Below are positions 49,685 to 63,719 of a DNA stretch of 64,000 nt, one piece after another. Where the stretch lies: positions 12,833,503 to 12,897,502 of the forward strand of contig NC_135551.1 in the NCBI RefSeq assembly GCF_964340395.1, in the 5' to 3' direction. The stretch's first letter is position 1, and every line of letters starts with the position of its first letter. The DNA comes from Glandiceps talaboti (taxonomy: Eukaryota > Hemichordata > Enteropneusta > Spengelidae). The notes under the pieces are model-generated. The model saw only the letters and a list, made by a program, of their open reading frames with translations, was not told the DNA's origin and made no database searches. The translations under genes were made by a program, and so were the position numbers.

Positions 49685-50560
49685 CTTTAGATGTTGGAAT
49701 AGTACAGCTCTTTATATTATACGTTCAGTCAGTTTTAATTATTTAGTGACTGCATTTTTCAAAAGAAGAATATATTAAGCATTTTTAGTTGAAAATCATT
49801 GAATTTATACAAAATGTATTGTATGTCTTATAGACTCTAGTATGGTGAAATAGTTCTTAAAATGGTAAAGCTCTTTGTATGCAATGTTCAGTCAATTTTA
49901 GTTATTTAGTGAGTGCATTTTTCAAAAAAAGACATCTTTTAGTTGAAAATCATGACATGTACATGTATATCTTTTTGTAAAATTGTTCTCAAAACAGTAC
50001 AGCTCTGTGACTGCTACTTTCAGACAATTTTAATTATTGAGTGACAGCATTTTTCAAAAGAAGAAAGTAGGCATTTTAGTTGGAAATCATTGAATAATAT
50101 TAAAATTGTATTTCTTTTTGTAAAATAGTTTTCAAAATAGTCAAGCTGTTTAACTGCAACATTCTGTTGATTTTAATTATTTAGTGACTGCATTTTTCAA
50201 AAGAAGAATATAAGCATTTTAGTTGAAAATCATTGAATTTATGCATTATATATTTTTTTAAATGGTACATCTCTTTAACTACAATTACTTTGTCAATTTT
50301 TACTATTTAGTGACTGCATTTTTCAAAAGAAGATAATAACTATTTGTATCGTTGAAAATCATTGAATTTATACATTGTATATCTTGTATATATATGTATA
50401 GTAAAATGGTCCTCGGAATGGTTTAGCTCTTGAACTGTGACTTTCATCATATTTGCAGTATTTACTTGAAAAAGCCAGTGAATATATGCATTGTGTATCT
50501 CTTATATATGGTTCACCAAAATATTGTTACATAGTTCTTATCTGCAGCTCTAAACGTATT
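49685..50560 (+). repeat. Diverged tandem array, unit about 130-165 bp, about seven copies
   Basis: Units share gtacagctcttt, tcaattttaattatttagtg, actgcatttttcaaaagaag and tagttgaaaatcattgaatt. Directly follows the previous array but is a different sequence. Confidence 0.9.
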
Positions 50561-51439
50561 TTGAGTATTTAGTGTAAGAAGATTTACTAAAGAGTTGTTG
50601 AGGTTCTTTTTGATGCACTATTGTTGTAAACAGGAGTACAAAATGTAGCTGTAACAGTTGCCATTTTTTCTGAAAAATGAAAATAGACAGAAATACACAA
50701 ACTATATTAAAGCAAAATAATATTTGCAAGGGAAAAGAGAGGAAAGCATGATTTTGCATACAGAAAAATAATTGACCACGCAATTCCAAATATTGTTCTT
50801 GGTGAAAACTAACATTTGGAATTCAAATATTTGACACGCATTCTAAAACTGTTGAAAAATATATGTCTGAGGCATAAGTTAGAATGAATTCGAAGTCTAT
50901 ATTTTCCTTTAGTTTTTGTGAATATTTTGTGTCTCCAGGAGATATATGATATTCACACACACTAAAAAGAAATTTATCAAAATATCAACATAACAGGAGA
51001 AATTGTATATTTCAATGAAAATGTCAAAATACTAACCCAAAACCCTGAAAAACATTAATATTGAATAAAAAACATGCTTTTCTTTAGTTGAATTTTGATT
51101 GCAATATATTTGCCTTCATGTCGAGGTTTTATCCATCTGCAGGAAGGCTTAAAGTATAAGCCCTGTAGTACTATCATACAATGATTAGATAGACAGTAGC
51201 TAGCATCTGTACATCCTTTTATCTCTACCGATTTCTATTACCTTTAGTCCAGACACCAATATGTCAGACATTGATTATTTACGCTATCTGATTCAAATTT
51301 CTCGATTAGATATTGTGTTCAGCAGACGACGCTACTCAGAAGTAATTTTGTTACCATATTTAGATTAATTTGTTCTAGTAGTCTGATAGATAAAATATAG
51401 TAGGGATTTCGTTTCTTTATATAATTAGATATTATTTCC

Positions 51440-51740
51440 CTGCGAAGGAAAAAAAGAAGTGACCTAAGGGGCCTTGTCACTATGTGTCTCTAGACGAGTT
51501 GTTACAACTGCTTAGGTCATGAGTACAATATTGGGGATTAAATACTCAAGTGTGTAATTGAAGCCAAAAATCAGGAAAAATTATTACAATTTGGAAATGT
51601 TTTGACTCATAGTTACGAACACCAGTCCTCAGAACCAATAACATAGACATGGGTTGTTGTGATGTAGAGCAACCAGGGTATATAATACATATTTTCTGTT
51701 CAAAGACAATCACTTGGTTTGTGCATATAAATGTAGTATA
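51440..51740. mobile_element. Partial copy of the 5226 fold-back family with tail
   Basis: Contains agtgacctaaggggccttgt, tctctagacgagttgtt and aggtcatgagtac, then the tail ggaaatgttttgactcatag ... gggttgttgtgatgtag. Confidence 0.7.
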
Positions 51741-52220
51741 ATAGTGAAGGTCAACTTATGTTGTGCAATGAATTTTGCTTTCAGCAGTACTTCTGGTTGC
51801 AATAAATATTTTTCATATTAATTTAGATAGAACAATGTATGGAATTGAAGTATGCAGCTATTAATAGTGACTTCAACATTCCATTTATGATAAGTTTATG
51901 AATATTATGTTATTTGATGCGGGTGCTAATGTAGAGTAATTTCTTGCAGTGCACCAGAACTTGGTCTTGACCTCTACCCTTTTACTATATGTGTATGGTG
52001 ACTCACAAGAGAACCCAGTTTTCAGTTTGACCGATGACAAAAAGGTATACCTCTTCATTAGCTTGCACACTTGTAGTATGTTGATCTAGAAATGTTGAAA
52101 TGGAAAATGCTTGGCATTGTTTATTAATTCTGATGATGATAAATCCAACACTATACAATAAATGCAATGTGCTGCAACACTGAATTCTCCAATAGGAATT
52201 ATCAATAGTCAGCTACACAC

Positions 52221-52396
52221 CAGCAATGTACCCTTGATAGCAAGACAAATTCAGTAGACGCTGTAGGTCAAAATGATAAGAAGTTGTTTTTTCTTGTGAG
52301 TCACCTCTTAGAAAAAGCTATGGAAACCTTTCTTTTGGTGTGTCAATAGACATTGTGTGTCTACATCATTTCAAAATTGGCTTGGAGGGCACCCTG
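52221..52396. mobile_element. Degenerate CAGTGTGCCCTCTAA MITE
   Basis: Right end ttggcttggagggcaccctg and interior aggtcaaaatgataagaag and cttgtgagtcacc match the family; the left end is eroded. A further weak copy may lie at about 51945-52075. Confidence 0.55.
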
Positions 52397-54029
52397 TTCC
52401 TGAGGAATTAAATTTTGCAATGTCCACTCATTCAGCAAAAATAGTATAAGCTGAGATTGAGAAATTGTGCATAACGTGGAAAATCCATGCTTTTTTGTTA
52501 GTGCTCATGATATCATTCATGAAGTTGATCTGCTTTTAGCTATGACAATGTAGTGAAATGGAAAGTGTTAACCCTTCAGTTATTAACCCTTCCCCTTTTG
52601 TTATAATATTTGTTTTACAAAGTATCTTTTCAATGACTAATGGGGTTGCGATGCCTTATGCAAAATAGAGTACTTGCAGGAAATGAATACATGAATATGA
52701 AATCAACATTTTTAGCAAGTGTGTGCAAAGCCAGCTTACGGTAAAGAAACAATATGGGACACTTTGAAAAAATCCAATATGGCCACCATTTTCCAAGATG
52801 GCTGCCACTAACCTTCTGCGGGCCTTTTAAAAATGCCCATGAACGCAGAATGTGTAAAATATTTAGTTCAGCTTTAATAGGTTTAATTGCAATGCAGTTA
52901 TTCCATGATTATGTAAATTAACATTCAAGTGACACTTTGACAGTAAAACGCATGTTTATGTTTTTATATCTTGGTCAAATTTGTCTGTATGTCATAACTG
53001 TTGTGCAGTAACAATGCACTTTGTCAGGCATACATGCAGCTTTTGCCACAAGAATTACAATCAGTATTTGGCTGCTGCACTGAAAAGATTACCATCATTT
53101 GATGAAATTAATAGATAATCATACATTTTTTGGACATGCTTATCTCTCTGGTGCAAATATACAAAATGGAGATTCTGTGAACAAAGGTAAAAGTACTTTG
53201 CAAAAATTCTTCTTATCAGGATACACCAGCCATGCAAGTGATATATGCTAAACTTGTATTTTCATCATGAATGTTTTGTCAAAAGTACATCACAAACTAG
53301 TACCGTATATGACAGATTTTGGTCTAAATGTAGTGGCCATCTTGAAAATGGCTGCCATATTGGATTTTCAAGTTGCCTGTTATCAAGTATTATATCAGTA
53401 ATGGGCAAGTCCTGTGCTCTGCTATTATATATAGATAATGAGTAATGTTAACAATGTTTTGCATCAAGATGAAGCATATATTTTGAATGTACGTATTGCA
53501 ATGAAACTCAAAGCTATATATATAGAAATTGTTGAAGATGTTCAAAGACATCATATTTCATGACATAAAGTGCAAGTGACATATTATGAGAAATCATATA
53601 ATATCAGATATTGATGCAAACTCATCTGTGTCGGTTACTGTATCAATATTAGACATGTATACTTTTGAGATGCTACACAAGTCCACAGGTGTGGATAAAA
53701 GCTTCAGTTGTTGCTTTCACTATTATTATCAATTCTCAGTACCTGAAAAAAAGAATATTACTGACTAGGCACATCATGAAGATAATGAACATTCAATTTC
53801 TTGGTCGACTCGACACCATAACTTCCACTCCATGTGCTATATACATGTATGTATTATTATAGGTGCGCGTGAGAATATTAAAGTTGACCTACTTGTTCCT
53901 AGCATGAGATAAAATGTTATTGCAGGTCCTGAGAATTGTGTGCAGTGAATAAATGTATATTATGATGATATGATATCAGTGAACATAATTTTCACAAAAA
54001 TATGTACAAAGTGTTACACCTAACATACA

Positions 54030-54265
54030 AAAGATGTGTGAAAAGTGTATGCTGTGTTCCAAGGTGGGGGGGGGGGGGGGGGGACAAGTGTGCATGACAG
54101 AGTTTCAAATGTGTGTGAAAAAAGTATGCTGCATTTCAAAGGTGTGTGATAAAGTATGCAGCATTTCAAAAGGTTGTGAAAAAAGTACGCTGCATTTAAA
54201 GGGTGCATGAAAAAAGTACATCCATTTCAAAATTGCTTGAAAAAAGTACACTGCATTTCAACAGA
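54030..54265 (+). repeat. Tandem repeat around a poly-G tract, unit about 29-33 bp
   Basis: gtgtgaaaaaagtatgctgc then atttcaaagg recurs about seven times. The poly-G run (about 18 G) lies at 54065-54082 in the first unit. Confidence 0.85.
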
Positions 54266-56076
54266 TGTATGAATTTAAAAGGCAGTATTAAGATAACAAT
54301 CATAGAATGAGAGACATCATTAAAGTTAATGGACAGAATAAAAGAGGAAAAGAGATCATAGACAAAATCAATACTTATCAGTATCTGGTATTACGACATA
54401 GAACAAATAAAATATTACAAGTACGAATTAGTTTTATTGATTGAGAACAGTCAGAGTACATGATGCATTGACTATGCTTTGAATAGAAACATATCATGGC
54501 ATATAGCTCTAGAAGAGTTTGGGAAAATATTCGAGAAAGAAAAGTAATTACCCCCGTATTCATGACAAATAAATTTTGGGAAACTTTCCAGAGAAAGTAT
54601 TTGTCCAGTTACATCTGATATTTAAGGAAACGATTATCTGAAAAATATTTATCAAACGATCTGCAAGATATGTTTTCAACAAACCTTTTTTTTTAAATTT
54701 TATGTAATATGTTTTCTCACATATGTAATTTTTTTATGCTTTTTGTAAGAAATTGTCATTTATTTCATAAATAGGAAAAGCTTCTGAAAAGTAAATTTAT
54801 GGAATTGTGATGTTCAATGTAGCAGATTCTTGTGTGAAGAAAGTATATTAAAACATTTGAAATATACAAATGCAGAACACTAAGTTATAAATAGACAACA
54901 TTTTGAGAACTAGCTGAAGACTAAAAATCACAAAATTTTCTAGTAATGAAAATATCTAGGTTTACAGTAGACAACACATTAATATACAAATACAAAAAAA
55001 AAGTTAAAAAAGATAACAGCTTTTAAATTTTCAAAACTGGAGGGTTTTGTGCTGTCTTTCAGTACAATTCTATTGGTGATACTGTACAAAACAGTTGGTG
55101 ATTTTTGCACACAGGTCAGTGTGTAACTGTATGATCTGATGTCAGTGGGAAAGGAAAACATTATATTTTCAGTATTTCATACCAGAAAATATTTTTGAAT
55201 ATGTCAGATTCTTACGTGAAAGAAGTGTATGAAGGCTATTTGAAATATATACACCACCTTGCGTGCTATATCCTAGGAAGAGTTATAATGAAGTATTTTT
55301 GTACATTTCACCACCCTTAGATAACTTCATTCATCAGTTCTAATGTCAGTTAATACAATATTCAAAGCTGAATGGAGAGTATACTTCCCTGTTATACCTA
55401 AGTCATGTTAATGTTAGTTCAGTTATCTACGCTTTGTCAAATTTCACACTACATTATTTTGACAAAATTGCCAATCTAGAGACCACAGAGTTGTCACGGC
55501 AATGGGTGAATTATATCTCACCTGGGGCTATACAACTCAGCTGACCCATAAAGGTTACTTTCTACATTAACACCTTCTGTAAATATCTTAGATCTCCACG
55601 GGTTTTTTATCCATTTTTCTGATCATCACAGTGACTCATTCTACCCCCTTGAAGATAAATGTGAGAAAACAAGCTGCTTTAATATTGCCCGGACAAAGCA
55701 TTTACAGAACAGTGCTGAGGACATACAACTTTTTCTGTTTGTTTCTCATTCTGGGTTGATTATACTTTTTTGCAATGTTTAAATTTACATGTATTAGGAA
55801 AAAACAGCAATAAGAACAATACTAATAATGATGTGATGACTTTTAATGCTTTAAAATATACATAAACCAGTTTTGTGTGAACTTCCACTACCTCCGAGAT
55901 TAAATTTCTTCATATTTCAAGTGCAGCAAATAGTTCATCAATCATTTCTTGCTGCTGGCCAATTGTAATAAGGAGTAAGTTCTTGATGAAATTAAAAAGA
56001 TAAAAATACCGGTAGGTCATAACCACAAAAGTGTTGTGACATTTTATAACCGCACTTCCCTGATATATGTTTCTAA

Positions 56077-56392
56077 GGCCTAAAATCATAATTGTTTGGT
56101 TCCAGTTACCCGACCACCTAGCTTTTTACTGCCGACCCTAAACTTTTTTACATTTTCAAGAAAAAAAATAATAAAATTTGAAACTGACATCAAATTTGAA
56201 AAGACAAAATAAATTTCTTCTTCCAATCTGTAATGGTTGTACATCTGATTTGCAAAATTAAACAACACAGAGACCATTTGGAAAACATGGAAAACCTGAG
56301 GCTGAAAAAAATAAAATAATTAAAAAATCTACCTACCCCACCCATTCTAAAATTGAGCGTAATCGGAACCACACAATTTTTTTTATTAGGCC
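56077..56392. mobile_element. Palindromic GGCCTAA...GGTTCC MITE, copy 3
   Basis: Ends ggcctaaaatcata...ttggttcc and ggaaccacacaattt...ttaggcc. Interior as in 22169-22675 but without the nested insert. Confidence 0.8.
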
Positions 56393-58019
56393 TAACCATA
56401 TTTGTTCATTTTTGCATAGACTACATGTACATGTACATGAATATTTAAAAAATAAAAAATTGATGAATAATTATTCTTTCATATTGTTTGCAAAGGATAT
56501 TGTGAACATTGAACATGGTACATGACTGTACATTTCATATTTTATTTTAATTAGTCAATGAAGAATGAAAATTAAGAGTTGGAAGTGAATTTTCTTGTAT
56601 GTGAGAAACAAAGAAATAATTCTAGCTGGCCTAACTCTAGTAACAGTTTACTGTACATGTATGGTGGAGGAAGTGAGAAGTACTTTATATTGAACAATAG
56701 ACTAATACTTAAATTCAACATACTTTCATCTGTTTGAATTACATTTCTCTTTTTGTTAAACAAGTCTTTTCTCTTTCAAATCAATAGCTTACAAATGTAC
56801 CGACTCTGAGAAAAATGTTGTTAAATTTAATTATATTTGAAAATCGTAGAATAGGACAAGCAGGTTGAATGTATGTATTGAAAGGTACATTAATATATAA
56901 AACATGTAGTTGTTAAAAAACATCTTAGCAGATCTTATGTTACTTTTAAATGTGAATTCATAGAAATGGAGTAAAAATTAATGAATGACATTGTAGGGTT
57001 CTGCTGCCGAAGAACTGCCAATGTACCGGTATCACTGCTAACATCTGGCTGATAGAATAGAACATTAAACCATATCTGTCATTCATATTAAGAAGAGGGA
57101 TATAATTGAATTCACCTCAGGGATGTCTCTTGCCTTACTCTCCCCTAGAAATTAGTGATAGAGTCACATAATTTGCATAATAAACGATTTTAATGTCATG
57201 TCAATTTCTGATATGAAAATCATAGGATAGAACACACTGCAGTGGTCATACCCTGTCCACAACTCAAAGAAGTTGGGGTTTAATACAGGGGATAATAGTT
57301 TACAGCCACTAGCCAGTAAAGATTAATCATATAGTACTTATTACATGTTTCTGCATATTTTACCAGCTGTATTATACTTGTAACTTTCCATTAAATTGAT
57401 GTTCTCCCCCTACTATTCCAAGTTTAAAGTAATGTACAAGGAGAATTTTCATCTCTTTGGATGTCCCACATTTATCACTATCGGTACAGTTTACTCGGCT
57501 TCTGTTTGAGATCTTTCACATATTCAAAAAATATAACAGTTACTGCACTTGACACCTTTGTATAACCCAATTTTTTGAGAGGCATTTATATTCAAGGGAC
57601 TGTGTATTGCCATCTTGTTGTACATGATATAGTGTGTATGCTGTACACATAACTTATACACCTCTATGGGCGGTGTGTGATAGGTGACAGTTTTTAGATT
57701 TAGTTACTCTGTCAAATTTGATACTGATGATCAGAGTTGAAATTCTGACTTACTACACAGTCAGCATTTACAATGTGTATTATACTTCATGTAATGATAT
57801 TGTGTAAGAAAACGACGTAAATCAAGTATAATTATAAAATGAATGTACTGCATTGGCAAATCTCTGGAGAGTTGAAACAACAAGTCTACCAATACATCAC
57901 TGTCAGGTCATATTGTATCGTCACCAAATTCATGTAAAGAGTTATATGTACATTTACACCTCTACTCTTAGTGTTACTGTGTACTGGATAATAGTACCAC
58001 CTTTTAAATGTAATAGACA

Positions 58020-58480
58020 TGGGAGTAGGCAGTTGTGATGTGAAATAGACACAGGGGTAAGGAAGTTTTAGACAGTTAATTACACACAGCTATGTACAGG
58101 TTGGGTACTACATATGGACATAGAGGTACACATACAGATACAGATATCTGTACAGGTACAGAAAGGGATGTATAAAGAGTTTTACAATGAAACAGTGGGA
58201 AGGGTCAGACAGTACAGATAGACACCTGCTAGGCCATACACATACATGTAGATGGGTAGACAGTTCAAATAGACATGGGTAGATAATAGAAATAGACACA
58301 TGTTGGGTAATATAAATGGATAGAGTTAGTTGTTCAATTAGATAGGCCGGGGTAGACAGCTATGCACAAAAGTAAACAATACATACATGTAGATGGGGTA
58401 TAGACAGTTTTACAAATAGACACTGGTTAGACAGTACAATTATTTACAGGGGATAGACAATACAAATAGACAGGGTAGAT
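58020..58480 (+). repeat. Imperfect repeats of tagacagtacaaatagacag words
   Basis: gatagacag, aatagacac and ggggtagac words recur irregularly at about 25-40 bp. Probably an old eroded minisatellite. Confidence 0.7.
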
Positions 58481-59049
58481 GGTTGTGATGTGAAATGTTC
58501 AAACTGGGGTATGAAGGTGTATAAATTGGCACTATGATAAGAAATTGCTTGAAACTAAATATAACAAGGGTGTATCCCTTTGATAGACAGTTTTGGGATG
58601 TGTCGTTTGCTCTAACCCTTTTTAAAGCCAGCTGGGATTTCCTTGATATTGAATGTCCTACAAGTTAAATGGTCAATTTGAAAGGATCTAATTTTTCATT
58701 TTTAGCACAGATATGAGTTTTGGTGAAGTGACATGCTTTTGCACCATACTGTATACAAGAATCTGTAAAGCTGGAAAAACACTAAGAAGATTGCGTTCTT
58801 ATCTACATGTCGTGCCAAATAGCTATTTTCTCAATGGATGACTTGTAATTGACAATGGCAGATTCCATTTATGTGATTTCTTTAGCAAATTTGCATGCCA
58901 CTGGAAAACTAATTTGTTCCAAATTCAAAGCCTTTAAAATGCACAGAAATGTCGTCACTTAATTTTCTCTTTAAAACCAAAATACTCATGATGTCAATTT
59001 TGTTATATTATCTGACATGACATTATCATGCAATGTCATGTAACACTTT

Positions 59050-59675
59050 TAAAAATACCTTTTCTAAGACATAAAAAATACCTTTTCTAAGACGTAAAAA
59101 AATATATTTTCTAAAACATGAAATAATACCTGAGACATAAAAATACCTTTCCTAAGACTATTAAAATAACTTTCCTAAAACATAAAAAATATCTTTCCTA
59201 AGACATAAAAAATTACCTTTTACTACAACTTGAAAAAATACCTTTCCTAAGACAATATAAAATACCTTTCCTATTAAAGACATTATAAAATACCTTTCCT
59301 AAAATATAAAATATATCTTTCCTAAGACATAAAAAAATACCTTTCCTAAAACATAAAAAAATACTTTTCCTAAAATATAAAAAATACCTTTCCTTAGACA
59401 TAAAAAATACCTTTCCTTTAAACATAAAAAATACCTTTCCTTAAACATGAAAAAATACCTTTCCTTTAAACATAAAAAAATACCTTTCCTTAAACATGAA
59501 AAAATACCTTTCCTTAAACATAAAAAAATACCTTTCCTAAAATATAAAAAATATCTTTCCTAAGACAAAAAAAATACCTTTCCTAAAACATAAAAAAATA
59601 TCTTTCCTAAAATATAAAAAATACCTTTCCTTAAACATGAAAAAATACCTTTCCTTAAACATAAAAGTACCTTTT
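59050..59675 (+). repeat. AT-rich tandem repeat, unit about 22-24 bp, about 27 copies
   Basis: The unit is acataaaaaatacctttcct with aag or taa spacers. Copies vary by A-run length and taag/taaa. The minus-strand YFLxFRKGIF reading is an artefact. Confidence 0.93.
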
Positions 59676-60049
59676 CTAAAACAAGAACAAAAATCTATGC
59701 TAAAGTTCATGCAATATTATACTCGCACAGTTGAACAGAAACACTGTGAAAATACTTTCTTGAGCTGTACACTGCTAATTCATGTAAAATTAACAAGTCC
59801 AAAATGTCTACATTTTACACGTACAAATGTACATACCGGTAGATTTCACAAAAAATACAACATGTAGGAATAAAGTAGGTTTGCCACTTTCGAATTCTTT
59901 CCTGCGGAGTAAATCTAAATACTTTCTGTATTTGCCATGGTCTTGTTCAATTTATTTAGCAGCAAAATTGATCAGCTTTCCTGTTTAATTCAATAAGCTC
60001 TGGTTTAGCTCTTTGAATTCTTTTCAGTTATGTATTGTAACAGTTTCTG

Positions 60050-60960
60050 TACTGCAATCCAAATATTTTCTGCATTTGTCATGGATTTGTACAATGTATT
60101 TTATAAGAAAAAACCACTTTCCTGTTCGTCCCTATCAGTGATATGTTCTGCACAGCAATCTTTTATACTGTGGTATTTCTGTTGAAGTTGTTCATTTACT
60201 TAGAAATTAAAGTATGTCAACTTTCACTCTAGTAGGCTGAGACATACGTTATTTCCTCTGCACATGATTTTCATAGATTCTAGTCTACCATCAATATTTT
60301 CCACACGGCAATCTTTTACGCCAATATTTCCCACAATGTAAGTATTTAGGAATGAAAGTACAGCAACTTGCCTGTTAAACTCCAAATGGCTAAGTGCTAT
60401 TACATGCTGCACATGATTCTCATTGATACTAGTATACTATCAATGATATTTTATTTTCTGCATAGCAATCTTTTTGCTCAAGGTTTTCAAAATTATTTAA
60501 AAATGAAAATACAACAATTTTCCTGTTAAACTACAATAGGTTGAGGTATTATCAGTTTGCTCTGCAAATGATTTTCATAGATACTAGTATATTATCGATG
60601 ACATTTTGTGCACAGCAATCTAAGCTTTCATACTGGTATTTGCCATGCAGATGTTCCGTAGGCTGAAGTATTATTTGCTCTGGACATGATTTTCATCACT
60701 ATGAATATAGTACTATTGATGATATTTTCTGTGCAGCAGTCTTTTATACTGGCATATCGCATTTCCCATGCAGATGTTCAATAATTTAGGAATGAAAATA
60801 CTGCAACTTTCCAGCTCACTCCAGTCAACTCAATTGTTTTTAGCTGTGTGGATTATTTTCACTACATACTATGAATGACATTTTCAGTACAGCAGTCTTT
60901 TATAAAGTTGTTCAATTATTTAGAAATAAAAAATACAACACTTTTCCTGTTCAGTTCCAC
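60050..60960 (+). repeat. Diverged tandem array, unit about 110-140 bp, about seven copies
   Basis: Units share tttctgcacagcaatctttt, atttcccatg, gttcaattatttaggaatga, aaatacagcaactttcctgt, aggctgaggtatta and tgattttcatagatactagt. Several units are truncated. Confidence 0.85.
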
Positions 60961-61149
60961 ACAGTGATTTAGGAGGAAACTCAGACAAAGAACTGTTATG
61001 CAATAATAGTTTGTTAAAAAATGAAATGTAATCATCAATAGCATTGATGGGTTAAATCAATCTGTTATTAGATTTGTGACCATCTAAATTGATTATACAA
61101 TTCTATTCCTTGCTATATAATATAGTGTCACAAGGTCAGGAATTTCTTT

Positions 61150-61720
61150 TCTTACTAATATTCATGCAAAACCGCTCAGTTTTAATGTGCATGTATATTA
61201 CCACTCAGTTTTGATATTCACACATAACTGTTCAGTTTTTAATATGCATGTATAAACCACTTGAGTTTGAGTTTAATATGCATGATTGTATATTACCACT
61301 CAGTTTTGATAATCATGCATAACTGTTCAGTTTTGATATGCATGTACATACTGCTCAGTTTTAATATGCACGCATAACTGGTCAGTTTTAATATGCACAT
61401 GTATATTACTGCTAAGTCTTAATATGTATGTACATGTATAAGTACCGCTCAGTTTTAATATTTACGCATAACTGTTCTGTTTTAATATGCGTATTGCCGC
61501 TTGGTTTTAATAGGCATGTATAATATGGCTTTGTTTTAATATGCATGTATATTATGTTGTACTGCTCAGTTTATGTATGTACGTTGTGTAATTATGTTTA
61601 TCGTATAAGTCCCAGTTTTAATATGCATAACTATTCAGGTTTAATATGCATGTATATTACTGCTCAGTTTATGCACGTACAAGCAAGTACTGGTATGTTC
61701 AATGCATAAATGCTCAGTTT
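61150..61720 (+). repeat. Tandem repeat, unit about 25-33 bp, about 18 copies
   Basis: Core ctcagttttaatatgcatgt then atattaccg or ataactg recurs with variable length. Confidence 0.9.
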
Positions 61721-63426
61721 TCACCTGTATGCCGACACTGAACATTTTCTCTTTGCAATTTCGTAACACTAAGTGACCTAAACTCATATTGTCAGACTTC
61801 CTGAAGTATATTGGATATTCTTGTGGGAAGTGTGTGTGATTGAAGTCTGGCATAGATATGATAATTAGTTTTTATGAACTCACTTTATGATTACTAATAA
61901 AGGATATATATGTGCAGAACACACAAGTACATAAAATTGAATTTGTCAGTGATTTGATTCAAATTATAACGTTACTAAAAATGGGAGAAATTTTGTTGTG
62001 AAAAAAAAAGATGTTGAATGGAAAGAACATTTCATCTTTGCTAAGCGTTAATTAAAACCTTAAAAAGGGATGAAAATTTCCAAGAGTTGGTATTATGAGG
62101 AGAGATTCAACTGAACAGGAGCCAGAGTGAAAGTGTTAATGTTGTTCAAAAAATCTGGTGATTTAATATCCCATATCTTAAACTTTTAATACGATTTTGA
62201 AGACTTTGAAGCACAAAGTGCATTTAAAATTATACTTAGATTGGTGTAAAAAATACCTTACAAATGTCTGTCTAAATGCATTTAATTTATTGCTGATATA
62301 ACAGTCTTTACGCATTCTGTAAATGTACTTAATGATTGCATCACACAACAAGGGAAGTTGACTTACGAAAATACAATTTGTGAATGATACTATGGGTTAA
62401 CAATTTCCATCCTGAAGTCTAACTACCACCTTCCTGTACTCCCAAACTCATTTTTCAACTACATACTCAGAGCCTGGTTGACTCATTAAAATGTCACTAT
62501 CGGATAAAGACAGATGGTTCACTCTTTTCCCCTGCTGCCTTAACCTAAGCGCTGACTTTATTAACCAGAGGCTGACACCCTGTCCATGCACAGAATACAC
62601 AAAATCATACCATGTGAATCGTCGTTTGCGTCTTTTTTTTTTTTATTTGATCACTGCTGATTAATCTGTGTCAATTTCAATATTGACTTTGTATATATCA
62701 GGGATTACCTAGACAACCGTCAATTTAAGGTGTATTTTGTAACGACTGTTTTATAGCGAATGCAATTAGGGAGTGGCAATTATTCCAAGGTTGAATTTCC
62801 AGGAGTCCTACATCACTGCCAGACTGGCTTTACCGGTATACATTCAAATGAGAAATGACTGTGAGAGAAATGTGTTATTTACATTACCTCTGAAAATGAA
62901 CTGTCGCAATCCTTCTAATCTTGTTGATGTATTCTGTAATTATGTATACATGGTTGACCTGACCCCCTACTAATGTTACTCAGTTGATCTGAACTTATAC
63001 TAATTTAGAGCACTGTTCACTCACTACTAATGGCTTCACCTTCAAGCTACAATTGCAGTATACCTGGACATTTTTTTCCTTGCAATTTCTTTACATGTAA
63101 TGACTTTATACTCCTTAATGTTGTACTTCCTGTATAGTATATTGAATTGCTGTGGGTTTGATTCAATTTGTACCACAGACTGTCGTAGATATCAGATATG
63201 AACAATGTATAAAACTATTTTATGCATTTAAAGATCCGTGTCCATTTAGAATTAGAATTTGGGTTTGACAAACATTAGTCTGGCAGAGCCATCACCATTG
63301 TTCAGATAGTGCTAGGAGAAATCCATGACCATGGCATTTAAACTTTGGAGAGTAGAAAAAATTAAATAAACACAGCATCACGTCTGTGAATGTTCTCAAT
63401 CATCCAGGTATTAAGTTAATAGCAAA

Positions 63427-63612
63427 GTCATTGCAATCTATCCTACTGGACTTGAATACTGTTGTTTTGAATGGCATCGTCACATCACATTTCTACTCCG
63501 CCACCACCTGTCTTTAAATCATCAGTCGGCCTGAAGAATTGTCCAGGATAAGACATGAAATTGTTGCCATTCAAAACAAGGGCAAGTCCACTAGGATAGA
63601 TTACAATTACTT
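63427..63612. mobile_element. Inverted-repeat element with about 45-bp arms
   Basis: Left arm caatctatcctactggactt ... gttttgaatggca and right arm tgccattcaaaac ... aagtccactaggatagatt. The middle has gtcggcctgaagaattgtcc, a wording often seen near hairpin-type retroelement ends; family not certain. Confidence 0.7.
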
Positions 63613-63719
63613 CATTATAATCATAGCTACAGCTGTTGTATTTTGTATGAAGCTATTTTAAGTTTGTCATGATCATCTAACTATCGTAGAAAGCAGACAA
63701 GTTCACTTGAGGTACAGAT

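Noticed and set aside
59213-59425. Repetitive aromatic-basic peptide on the minus strand
   Set aside because: Read-through of the AT-rich 22-24 bp array; no start context or domain.
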